Assembly (NCBI RefSeq): GCF_000005505.3
Contig: NC_016131.3
Span: forward strand, 71,961,855 to 72,025,854
From: Brachypodium distachyon
Taxonomy: Eukaryota > Streptophyta > Magnoliopsida > Poales > Poaceae
DNA length: 64,000 nucleotides
Direction of reading: 5' to 3'
A model generated the notes under the pieces. It made no database searches. It was not told where the DNA came from and saw only the letters and a program-made list of their open reading frames with translations. A program made the translations under genes and the position numbers. Below, piece by piece: positions 48,322 to 61,301 of this stretch (the stretch's first letter is position 1; each line of letters starts with the position of its first letter).

Positions 48322-51300
48322 TCAGTTACCCGCAGGAGGGAAATGATGCTGTCTTGTTGGGTCCTGTGAATCACCTTCCCTATTTGAAGCAGAAGGATGA
48401 CCTGTTCCTGTACTTTGGTTTATCGATGGAAAGCCGTAATAACAACCAGACAGGTACCCAGGGGCCTCTAAGACTTCAGGTTCAGGATGGCTCCATCCAA
48501 TTACACTGCTATATTCTGGAATCTGGGGGTAGTAAAAACCTGATGCCTGCAATCTCACAACATAGTTACCATGTTTTCCCAACTCCCTTACAGAGTTAAT
48601 AGGGAAAAGATAAAATTACTTGCAGCAAAGTACAGATGTAAAACATAAAATGGTGATACTTCATAGAAGTCAATGAAAGGAACGATGAACTGAACTGAAC
48701 ATACTAAGAATTTAGAAGTTAACAAAATTTGAAAGGGTTGCAAACATGATGTAGATCTGCTGGCATATTTTTTTTCTGTAAAATTTAGCAGTCAACATAC
48801 AGTGAACGCTTCTTTTTAAAGATCTATTCAAAGCCTAAAGGCAAACATTCTGAAAAAGGGCACCAAGTTACACAATACTGACGACTGGCACACAGGACTA
48901 ATGATGTGTTATACAGCTATGTCTATCTGTAACTCATCAACAGCATTTCAAAACACAATAGTACATCAATGCGCAAAGGTTAGGTATTTTAATGGATATT
49001 CCAAACTTGACCATATACCTGCTCATTTGAAAATCCTCCAAAGTAATCTGTCTGTATTACAGATGCTGAATTTCCTACCTGATCTCCAAAAGATGCAGGA
49101 CTCTTCAGTTCTTGAACAGTAGGCTGTGTGTCCTGCACAATCCATCTATATTAAAATATGCAAAAACCTACAAATACTATAATTATGTCTCAGATGCTTA
49201 TTATTGCTCACCACTTCCTTATTTATTGGTCTACTCAAGCCTGCTAAGGTCCAAGAGGTCTTATTGTCAGATGATGATATTGTTTGAGTGTTGTCATATA
49301 GCCGGATAGCACTATTTGAGGCTGTCTCACTCATAAAGCTATCCCTGTTAGAAGTAAGACTGATATTTGAAGTTGATGGAGCTGCAGAATATTGGTCAGC
49401 AGGATCAGGATTCATGCCCACATTATCAGCATCAGAAGGAACCATTTCGATAACTTCACCACTGGCCAGTATACTTTTCAAGTCTAACTGCGCAAGATTG
49501 AATATATTTCAAATTAAGTCCTTAAAAACCAATGCTAATACTCAGCAACAGTCTCGGTAACATATAAATGAAGAATTAAATAAAATCCATAGGAGTTCAG
49601 TCTAACTGACCTCACCCAGCCGTGCCTTCTTTAGTTGCTCAGCTATTGCTTCAAAGGCTTCAGAATTTTCAGTTGCATTCCACACAATGTCCAGGATTAC
49701 GTCAAAATTAGCCTCAACAAATGGATATTTCGATTTCACAATTCTTTGTAACTCTGCAGTAGATGTAGGCATCTTCTTTGCTTTTGAATGCAAAAGGAGG
49801 AAAAAAGTTAGCCTGACCAATATATCAAGTTTTGCAGCATAACAACTCAAACAAATCAGTAATACCTATCTCAATCAAAGCCTTATTTGGTAATACATAA
49901 CCAGTGCTCTCGTCTTCTTGACGAGCTGTATAATCTCTCCACTGATGTAGAGCCTGAGCATGGAAAACTATATATCTTAGATGATCATTACATGTAAATG
50001 CAAATTGAATAATTTTGACAAAGTTCTTATACTCCATTGACGTACTAAAAAGGCTTTCAGAAAGTTAAAATGACCAAAGTTATTTCCTCGCCAAAGTTAG
50101 TCAACGGCAAGATTTGGTGCCACACAGCTATAAAATCATAGAAGTGGCATATCATATGCTACCATGCTAAGTCAATTCCCGAAAGAATAATCATGCGGGA
50201 TACGTAAAGAAGAAAGTATTTTCTTACAGAAACAACAGCCAGCTGAGCTGCTTCCAATTCATGTTCCTGCAACCTGTAATAGCACACTTGAGTTAAGCAC
50301 ATACTACAAAGGCGAAGCACATATCTTTGACATCAACAAAAATGATTTCCCTAAAGATAAATCAAGTGAATTAACTGACAGTAACAGCACACAAACCCGT
50401 ATATATGGAGATATGATGTATCTGTCAGCAGCTCCTTCTCATACAACTGTAAGCAAATTTCATTACTGCGATTTTGAACCTGCAGTAACCAAAAACTAAA
50501 AATCAGAATGCCTGCTTTGAATCTTTGATACTCTTGTCAGCCAAAATGACAACCATCAATAACATCCAAACCAAAGATTTATGTATAAAAAAGAACATTA
50601 TGGCGAACAGGCCAACTTTTAAGCTCTGTCATATAAATCTGAATTAATGGTTCATTCAGGAAAGCAAACAGTGCTCATTCATATTAATTCAGCAAATCAG
50701 ATCAAAACAAAAAGAAATATAGAACAAAAGTTTAACCTCTAGAAGAAGATCGTTTTCACAAGTCGATTCCTTTTGTAGTCTAAGTCTCATCAAGTCATAT
50801 ATATACAACAGATAGTGTGTATCTTCTCTAGCATATCTGCACAGGGGTAATCTCAAATGGATATATTGACATAAATAGTGAAAAGAAAGAACAATAGCAA
50901 AACGGAAGGAAACAAAATATATGGTCAATATTCGTACTTGATCATTTCATCAGAAAGTGGCCTTGACCTCCAATCTGCATTTTGATATCTACATGAAAAT
51001 GTTTACTTTGGTCATAGTCAAAACTCATGGTTATAACTAGCAAGGTCAGCATGGGTATTTCTAGAATTTATGAGTAAGTGAGCTGTATACACTTTATTCG
51101 CTGTGACTCCACAAAAGTGATGCAATAGGTGTTCTAGGCTGTTTCGCTCCATCTGCAGGACCCTCGAAGCCTGATTGAGAGGTGTTCGACAGGAAAAACA
51201 AACTTCAGCTAATATGACAAAATGTAGTTTTGAAAGGAGAATGTCGAAAGGCACAAACTGAAAGCGACACTCAAGAATTGTGGTATTAGCAGTCCTATTT

Positions 51301-53807
51301 TTTTGCAGTACCTGTCCTGTGTCAAAAAGATTACACACATATATCCTGAAGTCCCGTTGGAGCCAGATGATATCACGATCTGCCCCATGCATTACCTATG
51401 TTCCCAAGAACAAATGAGTAAAACAAAAATTGAGTGCATAAAGGATGCCAAAATTACAGTACAAAATAAACCTTTCTCTTGGTTGGATCTTTAAAATGTT
51501 TTTGCAAGTAGGGACCAAGGTATATGCGAAGCTTAAGGGTGTCAACAATAAAGTCCTCTGTTCTTGTTGAAATCTGCATCAAGCAGGTCAAACCCTGAAA
51601 TGACCTATATTGATTGTGCTCCAAATCAACCTGAAAAGAGCACACAGAATAAATCAAGTTACGTTGATAACAGCCACCAAGGACTCAGAAGTTTTCTAGT
51701 TCCATGTTGGATGATGAACCAAATATAAAAAGGCTCAAAAAGGTCTTCGATGAGAAGACAACACGAGTAAATATGGAATAGGTTCATGTTAGAAATATAG
51801 GGCACTGCAGTCAGACCAGGCAAGGGAACAGAATAAATAGAAACAACTATCTGTCATCAAAAGAAAGTAGAACATATTGATTTCATTGAATTCCAAAGTC
51901 AAACACAGATATATGATCTTCCAGTTCTGGATATATGATCTAATCCTAACAGAATCCAATGGATTTATGGCTGGAGATTGATGATAACTGATAACAGGCA
52001 AGACAGAAACACCTAAGAACTATGATAAGTGATCTTGTCAGAAAGTTCTAAGGTAACAAAAGATCAACAGCAAAATATGCTCTTGGCTGGCATTGTCTTG
52101 GCTGGCATTGTCTTGGCTGGCATTGTATGCCGAACTCAATTAGAGCAAATAAGAGCTACCAAATGACAATAACTACAGCATTTTGTTGAGTAAATTACTG
52201 CCGCGACTTATGTGCATAACTTATATCTGATAGCAGGAAGCAATGTCAAGAGAAGCATTGCTATTATTGTACTAGAGAAGAAATGCATGAGATGTAAGAC
52301 AATATACTGACAAAGCTGAAATTCAATACAACATATGCAGAAAACAAGTATGATATCGATTAATTTGAAATTTAGAACAAGACTTAATTACAAATGCTTA
52401 CAGCAAATTCATTTACATCCTTCAACTTGTCAACTAATTCCATTAAGCCTTTCAGGTCTTCTACTAGCGTAAACGGGGAATCCTCTACATCAGCTGGTCT
52501 TACTGGTTCAATTTCAGGAACATTTCTGTCAATAAGCTGTTCCAGAGGCAATTTTTCCTGCAATAAGATAAGCATATCTACATCAATTTAAGTACATAAG
52601 CATGCATCAAACCAATCAATGTGCAATTTAGAAGAACAGATAGAACTTTGAAAATCAAAACATGGTACATGAGCATCCATACTTTTTCTCAAACCCGCAC
52701 CGTCAATGTTACTTGGAAGAAGGGCCAAGACGGCCAAGTTTTACAAACACCTGGGGAGCCAGGCTGTAAAAACCAAACAAGAAGAAAAGAGAAATGAACA
52801 AAAAGAAAATAAGAAGGAAAAAGAACTGCACAGCAAGAACTAATTATCTTGTATCAAACCAATCTCAAGAAAAAGAACTGTACATCAAGAATTAGCATCC
52901 ATAATAACTCCCTTGTTCCACTCTACTACAAATGCTACCTTCTTTTCTCGTGAAAACAAAGACGTGCTATCATGAACTCGTCATTTGGAGTTCATGTAAG
53001 TCCAAACTACTTAGGCTCCATTTGACATGGCGGTGGATTATTATAATCCCCATTTTTTCACCCGCTTTTTACTATTTTCGTGTTTGGCTAACCAACTTTT
53101 CACTACTTTCATGTGTATTTTTCCACAGCAGATTATAAAATAATTTTAGCGCAGCACATTTCAGCAATGCCAAACTGAGCCGTACTCATGACATAGCTTC
53201 TAAAACCATAAGCAACCAAGAGATCAAAAAGGACCGTCAACATCTGATCAGATTCTGTAGACGTTCGCGGTAGTAACACCGATGCAGTGAACCAACAGAT
53301 AAATCTGAAGTAAAACTATTTTAAGTCCATCCAAATCTCACGCTTCCATCGAAGGATTCGTAGTCCCTCCAAGCCGATCGACAAATCAAGCCACAGAAAA
53401 TAGGAACGGAACATACAGAACGGAGGACACGAAGCACTAACCAATGGGTGGATACGCCGGGTGCCATCTTCGCTTGGCTCCAGCCAGACATGATCGAAGG
53501 GCAGGTTGCAGTTGTTCACTCTGATCAAGTACACGTCCTGCGGCCGCGGGATGCTGGGATCGTGGTAGGCCACCCTGGCCTTGGCCCCCGCGGGGGCCAC
53601 CCCGAGCGGCCTGTCGCCGCTGGTGGCCGTCCTCGCCGACGACGCGGCCCCGGGAATGGCAGCAGCAGCAGAGCCACTGGCGCCGCCACCGCCGTCCTGC
53701 CCGCTTGGCCTCTTATTCTTCCTCTTCTCCCCGTGCGCCACCTGGGACCCGTCCCCCGCCTCCTCCTCCTCCGCCTCCCTCTCGCCTGCGCCCTTGGACC
53801 CGTCCAT
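48322..53807 (-). CDS. RRP6-like 3'-5' exoribonuclease (nuclear exosome)
   Basis: Fourteen exons (53807-53442, 52557-52402, 51630-51472, 51395-51312, 51170-51091, 50988-50938, 50836-50737, 50479-50397, 50273-50228, 49953-49866, 49780-49611, 49487-49212, 49132-49079, 48546-48322) give 645 residues. The DEDD-Y exonuclease domain has Asp176 and Glu178 in VDLEHNQYRSF, Asp235 in HGADRDIIWLQRD, and Tyr300 and Asp304 in YAREDTHYLL. An HRDC domain follows (ALHQWRDYTARQEDES to about 450). The PMC2NT domain of full RRP6 and RRP6L2 is absent; the length is near that of RRP6L1. The family trims and degrades rRNA, snoRNA and noncoding transcripts in the nucleus and takes part in silencing. The last exon is the least certain. 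An in-frame ATG at 54098 would add 97 low-complexity residues. Confidence 0.88.
52081..52125. repeat. Short tandem repeat, three 15-base units
   Basis: TCTTGGCTGGCATTG occurs three times in a row without change, in intron 2 of the RRP6-like gene. It is non-coding and of recent origin. Confidence 0.85.
53014..53181. mobile_element. Tourist-like MITE in intron 1 of the RRP6-like gene
   Basis: A 168-base element with ends GGCTCCATTTGACATGGCGG and (inverted) GGCTCAGTTTGGCATTGCTG, matching at 14 of 20 positions. TTA precedes it and GTA follows, a decayed 3-base duplication. The interior is AT-rich. Confidence 0.65.
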
Positions 53808-55015
53808 GGAGGGAGCAGCGTCGCAGACGAGCTCCGCTGCTACCTCACGGGACGAGCGGCGATGGAGGCCGAGGAATCGGCGGACGCCCTGCTCCGCTCC
53901 GCTCCGCCTCCGCTCCGACGGCCGAGCGAGCAGGTGTGGTGGGTTGGGGGCTAGGGTTTTGCGCGTCTGGGTCTGTCGCCGCCGCTGGGCTGGGGGAGAA
54001 TTGAGGTGTCCGGGAAGGAACAGAGGGACCCGAACCCGAGGGCGAGGGGAAGAAACGGTGGGAGGGAAATGGCGGTTTCTCGCTCGGCTCCGGGGCACGC
54101 AGGTCGGCCTCTGCCCCTTTTTATTTATGGACCCGGCGGGGCGCCGGCCTGCCGCCTCTCAGGTGGCACGCGTGACGCCGGCTCTCCGTTCGGTGGCCTT
54201 TTTCCGGCTCTGCTCGTCACCAGCTAGGAGCTCCTCTGTTCGTTGCCCCGAATGTCCAGCACAACATTTTCTCCTGCGATTAATATCGTCACCCAAATCT
54301 AATCTTAAATCCAAATATGCCCTCCTTATCTTACGTCCTGCAATAAACAACGCCATCTAAATCTTAATCTGTTATCCAAATATACCCCTCATCTTACGTT
54401 CTGAAATTAAATATCGTCATGGAAATCTAATCAATAGCAATAAATATCGTCATCTAATGTGATCTGAAATATCGCCTCTGCTCGTACGTAATCTGATCAC
54501 GATTTTTGTCGATGCAAGACGCACGTCAAAGTGTCTGCAGACGGTACCTGGTGGTACTGTGTCCCGTGCCGTCAGACGCCTGATTAACCAACCAATCGTT
54601 GCAGGCTTGCAGCTGACGGCGATTGAGTACCAACCTAAAGTCTCCTAACCTTGTACTCTCCTTCAAACGAGCTTCTGCAGCATCTGCACAGTGTACAGCC
54701 CGGGAATCCAACGAAGGATCATCTTCTTTTTTCTTCTATTCCCTTCCCATCTGGATAGCAAATTAGCAATGCATCCTGACACCAACAGGATTGTGCAAGT
54801 CTGTTTGGAAACTTGGTTACACATTTATTTATATTCCTACACTGACAAAGTGTACCGCCTTTCTATGTTCCAGCTTCGAGCTGTTCAAGAGTCAAACTGT
54901 TTACACCGTTGAAAACCGACGGTAGTGTAAAAACCATAAACGAAGCTACGAGCGTGTATATACGTATATATATAGCCACAAGAGGCCAAGGAGTTCCATC
55001 TCTGCCTTCGTTTCA
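53808..55015. other. Spacer between RRP6-like and DUF639 genes
   Basis: The left 300 bases are GC-rich and stay open in the RRP6-like frame up to an ATG at 54098; I read them as its leader. The stretch 54250-54480 repeats a motif like AAATATCGTCATCTAA with Y-rich variants several times. No other gene is supported. Confidence 0.5.
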
Positions 55016-58000
55016 TCAAGAGGTTCGTTGCTCGCCCTTGTGACTGTCGACCGTATGAACTGGGACGGCGGGAATGGACTCCCACCACTCCCTCCATCGC
55101 CGGCCGCCTCGCGGGTTCGACACAGCCTTCACGATCCTCGTGTTCGCCAAGAAGCAGCCCGCCGTCAGACCCATCAGGACGTACTTCAGAGGGATCACGG
55201 CCAGCGCGACCGCGAGCCCGGTCAGCATCCATATCACCGTCTCCGTGTGCTGCCAGACACAGAAGACAAGTGTCAAAAAGCAGGTGTGAATGACAGTAAG
55301 GGACCCCCGACAGAGAAATTGCATTTGCCCATAGGATGATCAAATGGTCAGATAGTTGGTGATGGTACCTTAGGTGACCTGGCCAGAACAATGGACCATA
55401 GCCTGAGGATCACAACGTTTGCTGTCTTGATGTACTCGTGCACCTTTTTCATGCTGTGCTGTGCTTCCACTATGCTTTCCATCGTTGTCTTGTCTGACGA
55501 AGTATCGATGATCACCTCCGAGCATATGACGCCAATCTTTCTCTGCCTGGCCCAGACCATCGCGCCCACCGCCAGCATCAGGCATGCAGCCAACGCGTAA
55601 CCGACCCACTCTCTGCATTAGAAAAGAGTTGCAAATTATGATTTCTGTTTCCAGCTTGAATCCACTGAATTTTTTGACCAGGTAGCAAGATTGACATGCA
55701 GTGATAATGATGTTTGTAGTATTACTTGTATATGATCAGCAAAGTTACAGCAAGGACACTGCCGGCGACGTGCGGTCTATCCCACGAGGTTATCTCTTGG
55801 ATCACTGGACCCAGTTTGCTGATGGGGCTTACCAACCCCTACATGGAAAGACCAGAGATATTCAGGCAATGCCTGGTTCAGTTAGTACAACAAGTCGAAC
55901 AGGAAACAGGAACTGAAATTTAAGAGATGATATAGGAGACCAAATATCTTTCTAAAAAAACCATACCACTAATACAAGAAGGCTATCAGTGACACCTTCT
56001 TCCTTCATCCCTTCAATAGCAGCATTAGCAACCGTAACTTCCCTGGCCTCATCTCTTACTTGATCTATAGTGTTCCCGAGGGAAGACGAGGGTTTCTCAT
56101 GGCTACTTGAGTCCCTGTCGTGTTCTTTTGCCATCTCCGCACTCAACGCGATTGGTTGGGACTTGCCTAGACCCTTGAACACATAGGATGCACTGAACGA
56201 AGTTATGGTCGACGTCTCTTTCAGATTGTTCGCTAGTTGTTCGAGCACAAAATCACCTTTTGGAAGGTCGTCATATAGTGAGAATATTAAGAAGCTAGAA
56301 GGTGATGGAGGTGACATCCTTAGCATCTCTCTTGCAGCATGGAGCCTTATTACTCCCAATGTGATTCTTGAATGTACCTCCCATTTGTGAATGGGGGATT
56401 CTATATTGTACACCGATATGAAACGGTGGAGAAAGATTACTTCTCTTATCATGGTAAGCCACAAATCCCTTCTTGTTGAGCTGGTCATCTCTGGAAACTC
56501 CAAAACCAGAGGTTCTGGTCTGCACAGATGAATTAACGGTTTCTTTTTAACCCAACAAATCAAGACTATAATGTCGAGTGAATAATAACAAATGTTCACT
56601 TTAAGATCTCCATGTTATTAGCGCCAAAAGGATAAGATAAGATAGAACTCACAGTGACTCGAATGCAATGGCTTTGTCAAACAAAGGTGCGCCAAAAGGA
56701 CCTGTCGAAGCAGGTGTAACTTGTTGATCCATTTCAGTGTTCGAAAGCTCGACCTTGAAAGCTGGCCCATATGAAATTTTGCCAGAAGCCTCAAAATACA
56801 GCGCCTTGTTTGTCAGGGTCAGCCTGCCTGTATAGTCAGTCACAAAGTTACAACCAGATACTCCATAATATGTACGAAGGCCAAAATGGTACATAGTAAA
56901 TTAAATATTGTATTAGTGTTGGATAAACAAGTGACCAGATAGATAACCTGGCCAACTGGAGGTTCCAATGTGCCGCACCACCCTTTGAGTTCCTGCTGTA
57001 CCCTCGATGTGCAAAATGAGTTCATCTTCAGCAAGTTCAACTCCAGTTGGAGCTGGCAAGTTTTGCAAGAACTTGAAGGACCTATGAAAATCAAATGCAG
57101 GTCTGAGTGCTGCAACCTCCAACAGTGAACTTACTTCTTTGCATGGACCCAATAGATAACATTTTTGTGAAATAGAATCACCGAGGCACCAATCAAACGG
57201 TTCATAGTGTTGGATCTACTCATGTTTGATAAAGACATAATAGTTTGTCTGACTGGGGGTTGTGACATACTTATCCATTTCTCTCAGGAATTTGTCATAA
57301 GCAGGATAGTGGAGCCTGTTAGCTGTGGTAGCTGTGAGGGCTTCAAAAGTGAACCGGGCGTTGACAACATCACAAGCCAAAGGGAAAACAGATCCAAACC
57401 AAACATATGCATCTTCTCCAACAGTCGGTTCTTCGTTCACCTACGGTATTATCAACCAATGAATCCTCAGAGAAAAATACATGCACCTCGGTGTACTGAT
57501 AGACAGTCATGTCTTTGACACGCTTACAAGAAGGGGCATTATATCTGAATAGAACAGTGATGTCTCGTCACCCATCACAGCTTCGTTTGCTCCAAGTGGC
57601 TCCTTCCTATCTTCTCTTTCTTTCGCTATGCTCTCCTGTGATATAATATTTAACGCACCACGTATGTATAGTATCAACCTATTATCATTAATTGGTCACA
57701 GACAGGTCTAGAATCACTGACCATGGTAACTTGTTGATCCGAAGGAGTGGGGGTCTCCCAAGCTAGCATCATATCAAATGTGAACCGACTAAGCGATCCC
57801 TCATGAATCGCATCTCCTAGATCAGGGGATGTTAAAGATTGCAGAGCCTGAAGGCTGCAATACTCAACTAGTCTTCTTGAATAGTTATCCACCGCAACGG
57901 TCTTCAGGTCCAGTTCGAAGTCCGCGACTAGATCATCCACGCTTCTGTCCAAAGTCCTGTATACCATGGACATGTTAGTTACTCAATTTCATCTCAAACC

Positions 58001-58834
58001 TGTAACTATTATCTGGAACAATTGAAGCAAGTCTTCAATCACTATTACTAAAGTTGAATGCACAAACAAGGCATACAAGACAGCAACACTTATCTCCCTG
58101 CCACCGGACACTCTGATGAATATGAATGCACAAAATAAAAAGTACTGACCAAATCATCCTGCAACAACTATACTGACTAAATAGGAAATTAGAGTTATCA
58201 TCGATTGTTGTGCTCATAAAATTCTCAGTGATTCAAAAAACTCCTTCAAAACTAAATAGTACTCCCTCCGATCCTAAATTATTGTCGTTGTAGTACTACT
58301 AATCAGGCTTGCTACTAATACACTACAAAATTTCCTGCACCCAATTGGAAAAATAGGACAAAATCGCCGCAGTAACGTGCGGGCTCCGGGCTCACTTCTA
58401 GTATACAGGAAATCAAGGCTTCGGATAAGAAATGGAAAACATGTCAAAATAAATTGTGTTTCTAAGTGACTACGTGACAGAACTATCCTGCACCACAACT
58501 CGCTTCATCTGGCCAAGGGCCTTGATCCACGCAAACACGCAGGGTTGCTTGATTGATTCAAATAAATACAGCGAGGAGACATCAACAGAACGGCTCAAGA
58601 GCAGAGCGAACAGCGAGCTGTTTGCCATTAATTAACGAACGCGAATATACAGGACTACAGGAGGATCGGAGAGGAGCGCACGCACTGGGAGCATTGCTGG
58701 AGCACGTTGTTGGCGACGGAGGAGAGGTGCTTCCGGCCGCCCCCTCCCGCCGGCTTCCCTCCCGCGCCGCTGTCCCGATGACCCTCCGCCGCCGCCGCCA
58801 TGGTCTCCCCGCCGCGAATCGCATCCGTATCCAT
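55016..58834 (-). CDS. DUF639 family membrane protein
   Basis: Ten exons (58834-58686, 57956-57722, 57635-57528, 57440-57271, 57081-56948, 56827-56653, 56519-55967, 55838-55726, 55612-55369, 55249-55016) close in frame to 704 residues. The first exon encodes a Gly/Ala-rich start and LSSVANNVLQQCSQ; the middle has GVELAEDELILHIEGTAG, LTLTNKALYFEASGK and FPEMTSSTRRDLWLTMIREV, the pattern of the plant DUF639 family. Near the C-terminus are hydrophobic stretches that look membrane-spanning: SVLAVTLLIIY, ALAACLMLAVGAMVW and LTGLAVALAVIPLKYVLMG. The N-terminal membrane-lipid-binding look of LTNKALYFE resembles GRAM-like folds. The function of the family is not established to my knowledge. All introns are GT-AG. 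Confidence 0.85.
58259..58300. mobile_element. One end of a Stowaway-like element
   Basis: GTACTCCCTCCGATCCTAAATTATTG matches the terminal sequence of Stowaway-type MITEs, within intron 1 of the DUF639 gene. No inverted partner is seen nearby, so this is a remnant. Confidence 0.45.
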
Positions 58835-60280
58835 GGTGGCTAAATCGATTGATCTGCGTGCGCGGGCGGCGGCAGCGCAATGTAGCTAGGTGTGGCCGTG
58901 GCCCGTGGGAGAGTGGGCCTGTCCCGTGCGCGTATGGGTCGCCGTGCATGCTGCACATGCAGCGCGCCACCGCGGCCTCGCTCCCCTTCCACGCGTCGCC
59001 ACCTCCCGCTCCCGCCGCCGACGTCTCCCTCCCATTTCTCTTCCTGCCCATCCCTCTCGATCACTCTGGTTACTCTCTCGATGGGCCGCCTCCTGCCTGG
59101 GAGATTACCACCTGAAGGTACGTATAGACAGGCCCACAAGAGGAAGAAGATTGAAAGCCCGTAATAATTTCATTTTGAGCCCAATGGTCTGGATATCGGT
59201 TGACTTTCGTGTCAGCCCCGGCAACTGTCGCTGATCGCGTCTCATGTCTGACAAGAGAAGCAAGCACGCCAATTCAGAGTGAACGGATGCCGCAAGAGGA
59301 GGACGTCGGCGCCATCTTGCGGCATCACTTATGGACGTGATGGATACCCGATATTTATTAAAATAAATACATTACTGACATGTGGATCCACTATTTCATA
59401 TATATATCTTTCGTTACTGCAATAAAAGTACTTCTACAAATTCATGTCACTTATTTTGAAACGGAGGGAGTACTTCGTAAGTTTATATGGTCTTTTAATT
59501 AATATAGATTATAAATCGGTGATCGGTCATCCACGTAAGTGCCATCTATTGAGATATTTTGACCAGTAATATCTTATTTTAGATTATTATTATTTTTGTT
59601 GAACACGAAGTAATATAAGTATATATCTAGTAGTTCAATGAGCTTTCGCATAGTTATGATATGATTTTTTGCCGTGTAAACTCTGCCGCACCTTAAAATT
59701 TATCCTGAGTCCGCCACAAATTTGAGTCACTTAATATTGAACGGAGGGAGTATATTGCATGGATATGGATAATTCATGGATACCCGAATACCCGGATATG
59801 GATAATAAACAATATGGATGTGGATATTGTTTTGCATCCACGGATATTTTCGTGGATGGATAGTTGGTCTGACGATGGATATGGATATGGATATGTATCT
59901 GGTCGATCCGTCCAGACCCGTCCCGTTGCCTTCATGAATTCAGAGCGAACGGATGCCACGAGAGGAGGATCGTGGCACGCCGTACGATGGAGACCATGAA
60001 CCGTACATACATGGCCGATCCTGCCGGCGGCCGGTGGCCAACGTGCTCGGAAGAAAACCTGGCGGGGCGAAGAGCACACACTCGTCAAGGCAAGGAAAGG
60101 CATCCACGCGACCACGCCGGCCTGAGAGGGAAGCGCATGCAACCAAAGCTAAGCTAGCTCGCGAGTTTACGTGGCTTTGCCTCTTTTAATCTTCTTCGCA
60201 AGCGTGCCCCTTTCCTCGAAGCAATCCCTCCTCCCGCGCTTCACTCCAACCCACGCACGCCCGGACACGGTTCATATACA
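58835..60280. other. Spacer between divergent DUF639 and RTM2-like genes
   Basis: The left part is the GC-rich DUF639 promoter. Between 59270 and 59970 lies a block bounded by a 33-base direct repeat (listed), with two isolated Stowaway-like ends (GGAGGGAGTA at about 59463 and 59743) and a GGATAT microsatellite at about 59873-59896. No coding frame is supported. Confidence 0.5.
59271..59969. repeat. 33-base direct repeat flanking a 633-base block
   Basis: 59271-59303 and 59937-59969 agree at 30 of 33 positions (aattcagagYgaacggatgc, then CRCRAGAGGAGGA). The block between them is AT-rich and carries decayed MITE ends and GGATAT repeats, unlike the flanks. Confidence 0.75.
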
Positions 60281-60288
60281 TATATACA
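60281..60288 (+). promoter_or_regulatory. Probable TATA box of the RTM2-like gene
   Basis: TATATACA lies about 160 bases before the start codon, giving a leader near 125 bases. The region around it (60270-60288) is a TA/CA-rich run, so the exact site is uncertain. Confidence 0.4.
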
Positions 60289-60441
60289 CGCACACAACAC
60301 CATCGATTCATTCCATCAGCTTCATCCATCATCGTACTTACCAAGAGCAGCTAGCAGCAGCCTACCTAGCATCTCAGCTCGATCCGTCGTGTAGTTCCCC
60401 GTCCGAATTCTTCAGACAACCGCCGCCGTCGCCAGTCATCC

Positions 60442-61301
60442 ATGGCCACCGCCGCCGCCGCACGGTCGTACCTCGACTTCGAGCCGACGCACAACGTCGT
60501 CCAGGACACCAACAAGCAGACCCTCGTCATCAACCTCCCAGGCAAGCAAAGCACGCCACGCATTCCTCTGCTCCAGGAGTTTCCTTCTCTGCCTATCCTT
60601 TTTCACCTGTTCTTATCAAAGCCGGGCGGGGCAATGGATGCGTCTGTGGTTCAATACTTCAATTGTGCGTGTGTGTGATGTGACCAGGGTTCAAGAAGGA
60701 GCACCTGCGGGTGCAGATCGACCACTACGGGAAGCTGCGGATCAGCGGCGAGCGGCAGCTGGAGCAAGGCAGCAGCAAGTGGAGCCGGTTCCGCAAGGAG
60801 TTCCACATCCCCGAGGGCTGCGACCCCACGGGCGTCCGCGCCAGGTTCGAGAAGGACGGCGTCCTCCACATCACCATGCCCAGGCTCTCCCCCGTCGAGG
60901 AACCAAAGATGCCAAATCCAATGGCTGCCGCAGACGCCGCCACCACCGGCCAAGGCCAGAGCGCGGCAGCCGCTCACGGTGCTGCTCCGGCGCAACCGGC
61001 CGCTGCGGCAGAAGAGAAGAAGCAACACGAGGAGGAGGCAGCGAGGATGCGTCCTGGGGAAGAGGACGAGCACATGACCAGCGGAGACGAAGGAGGCATC
61101 GCAGAGGCGGCCGCCGCTCGGCGTCGTCCAGGCTACGGTTTCGTCAGGGACCGGAGTGGGATGGTCCGGAGACTGCTCCTCGCCGTGGCGCTGGTCGTGG
61201 TTGGCGTTGCTGGCTTGTATGCTAGGTACAGGTTGATGGGTCCGTCGGCTGAGCCTTCGCCGGCGGATGACACTGCCGTTGTTGGCCTCTCTGACTACTG
61301 A
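60442..61301 (+). CDS. Membrane-anchored small heat shock-type protein (RTM2-like)
   Basis: Two exons (60442-60541, 60688-61301) give 237 residues. Residues 1 to about 110 form an alpha-crystallin domain: FEPTHNVVQDTNKQTLVINLPG, then FKKEHLRVQIDHYGKLRISG, FRKEFHIPEGCDP and a GVLHITMPR end. An Ala/Glu-rich linker follows, then a transmembrane segment LLLAVALVVVGVAGLYA (196-212) and a short tail. This layout is that of RESTRICTED TEV MOVEMENT 2-like proteins, which are related to small HSPs but not heat-induced chaperones in the strict sense. The intron starts with GC, not GT (AG|GCAAGC), and ends in CAG; the exon border at LPG|FKK is fixed by the domain. Reading through gives an early stop and loses the domain. 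Confidence 0.88.

Noticed and set aside
60442..60678. Unspliced 78-residue product of the RTM2-like locus
   Set aside because: It cuts the alpha-crystallin domain; the GC-AG intron restores it.
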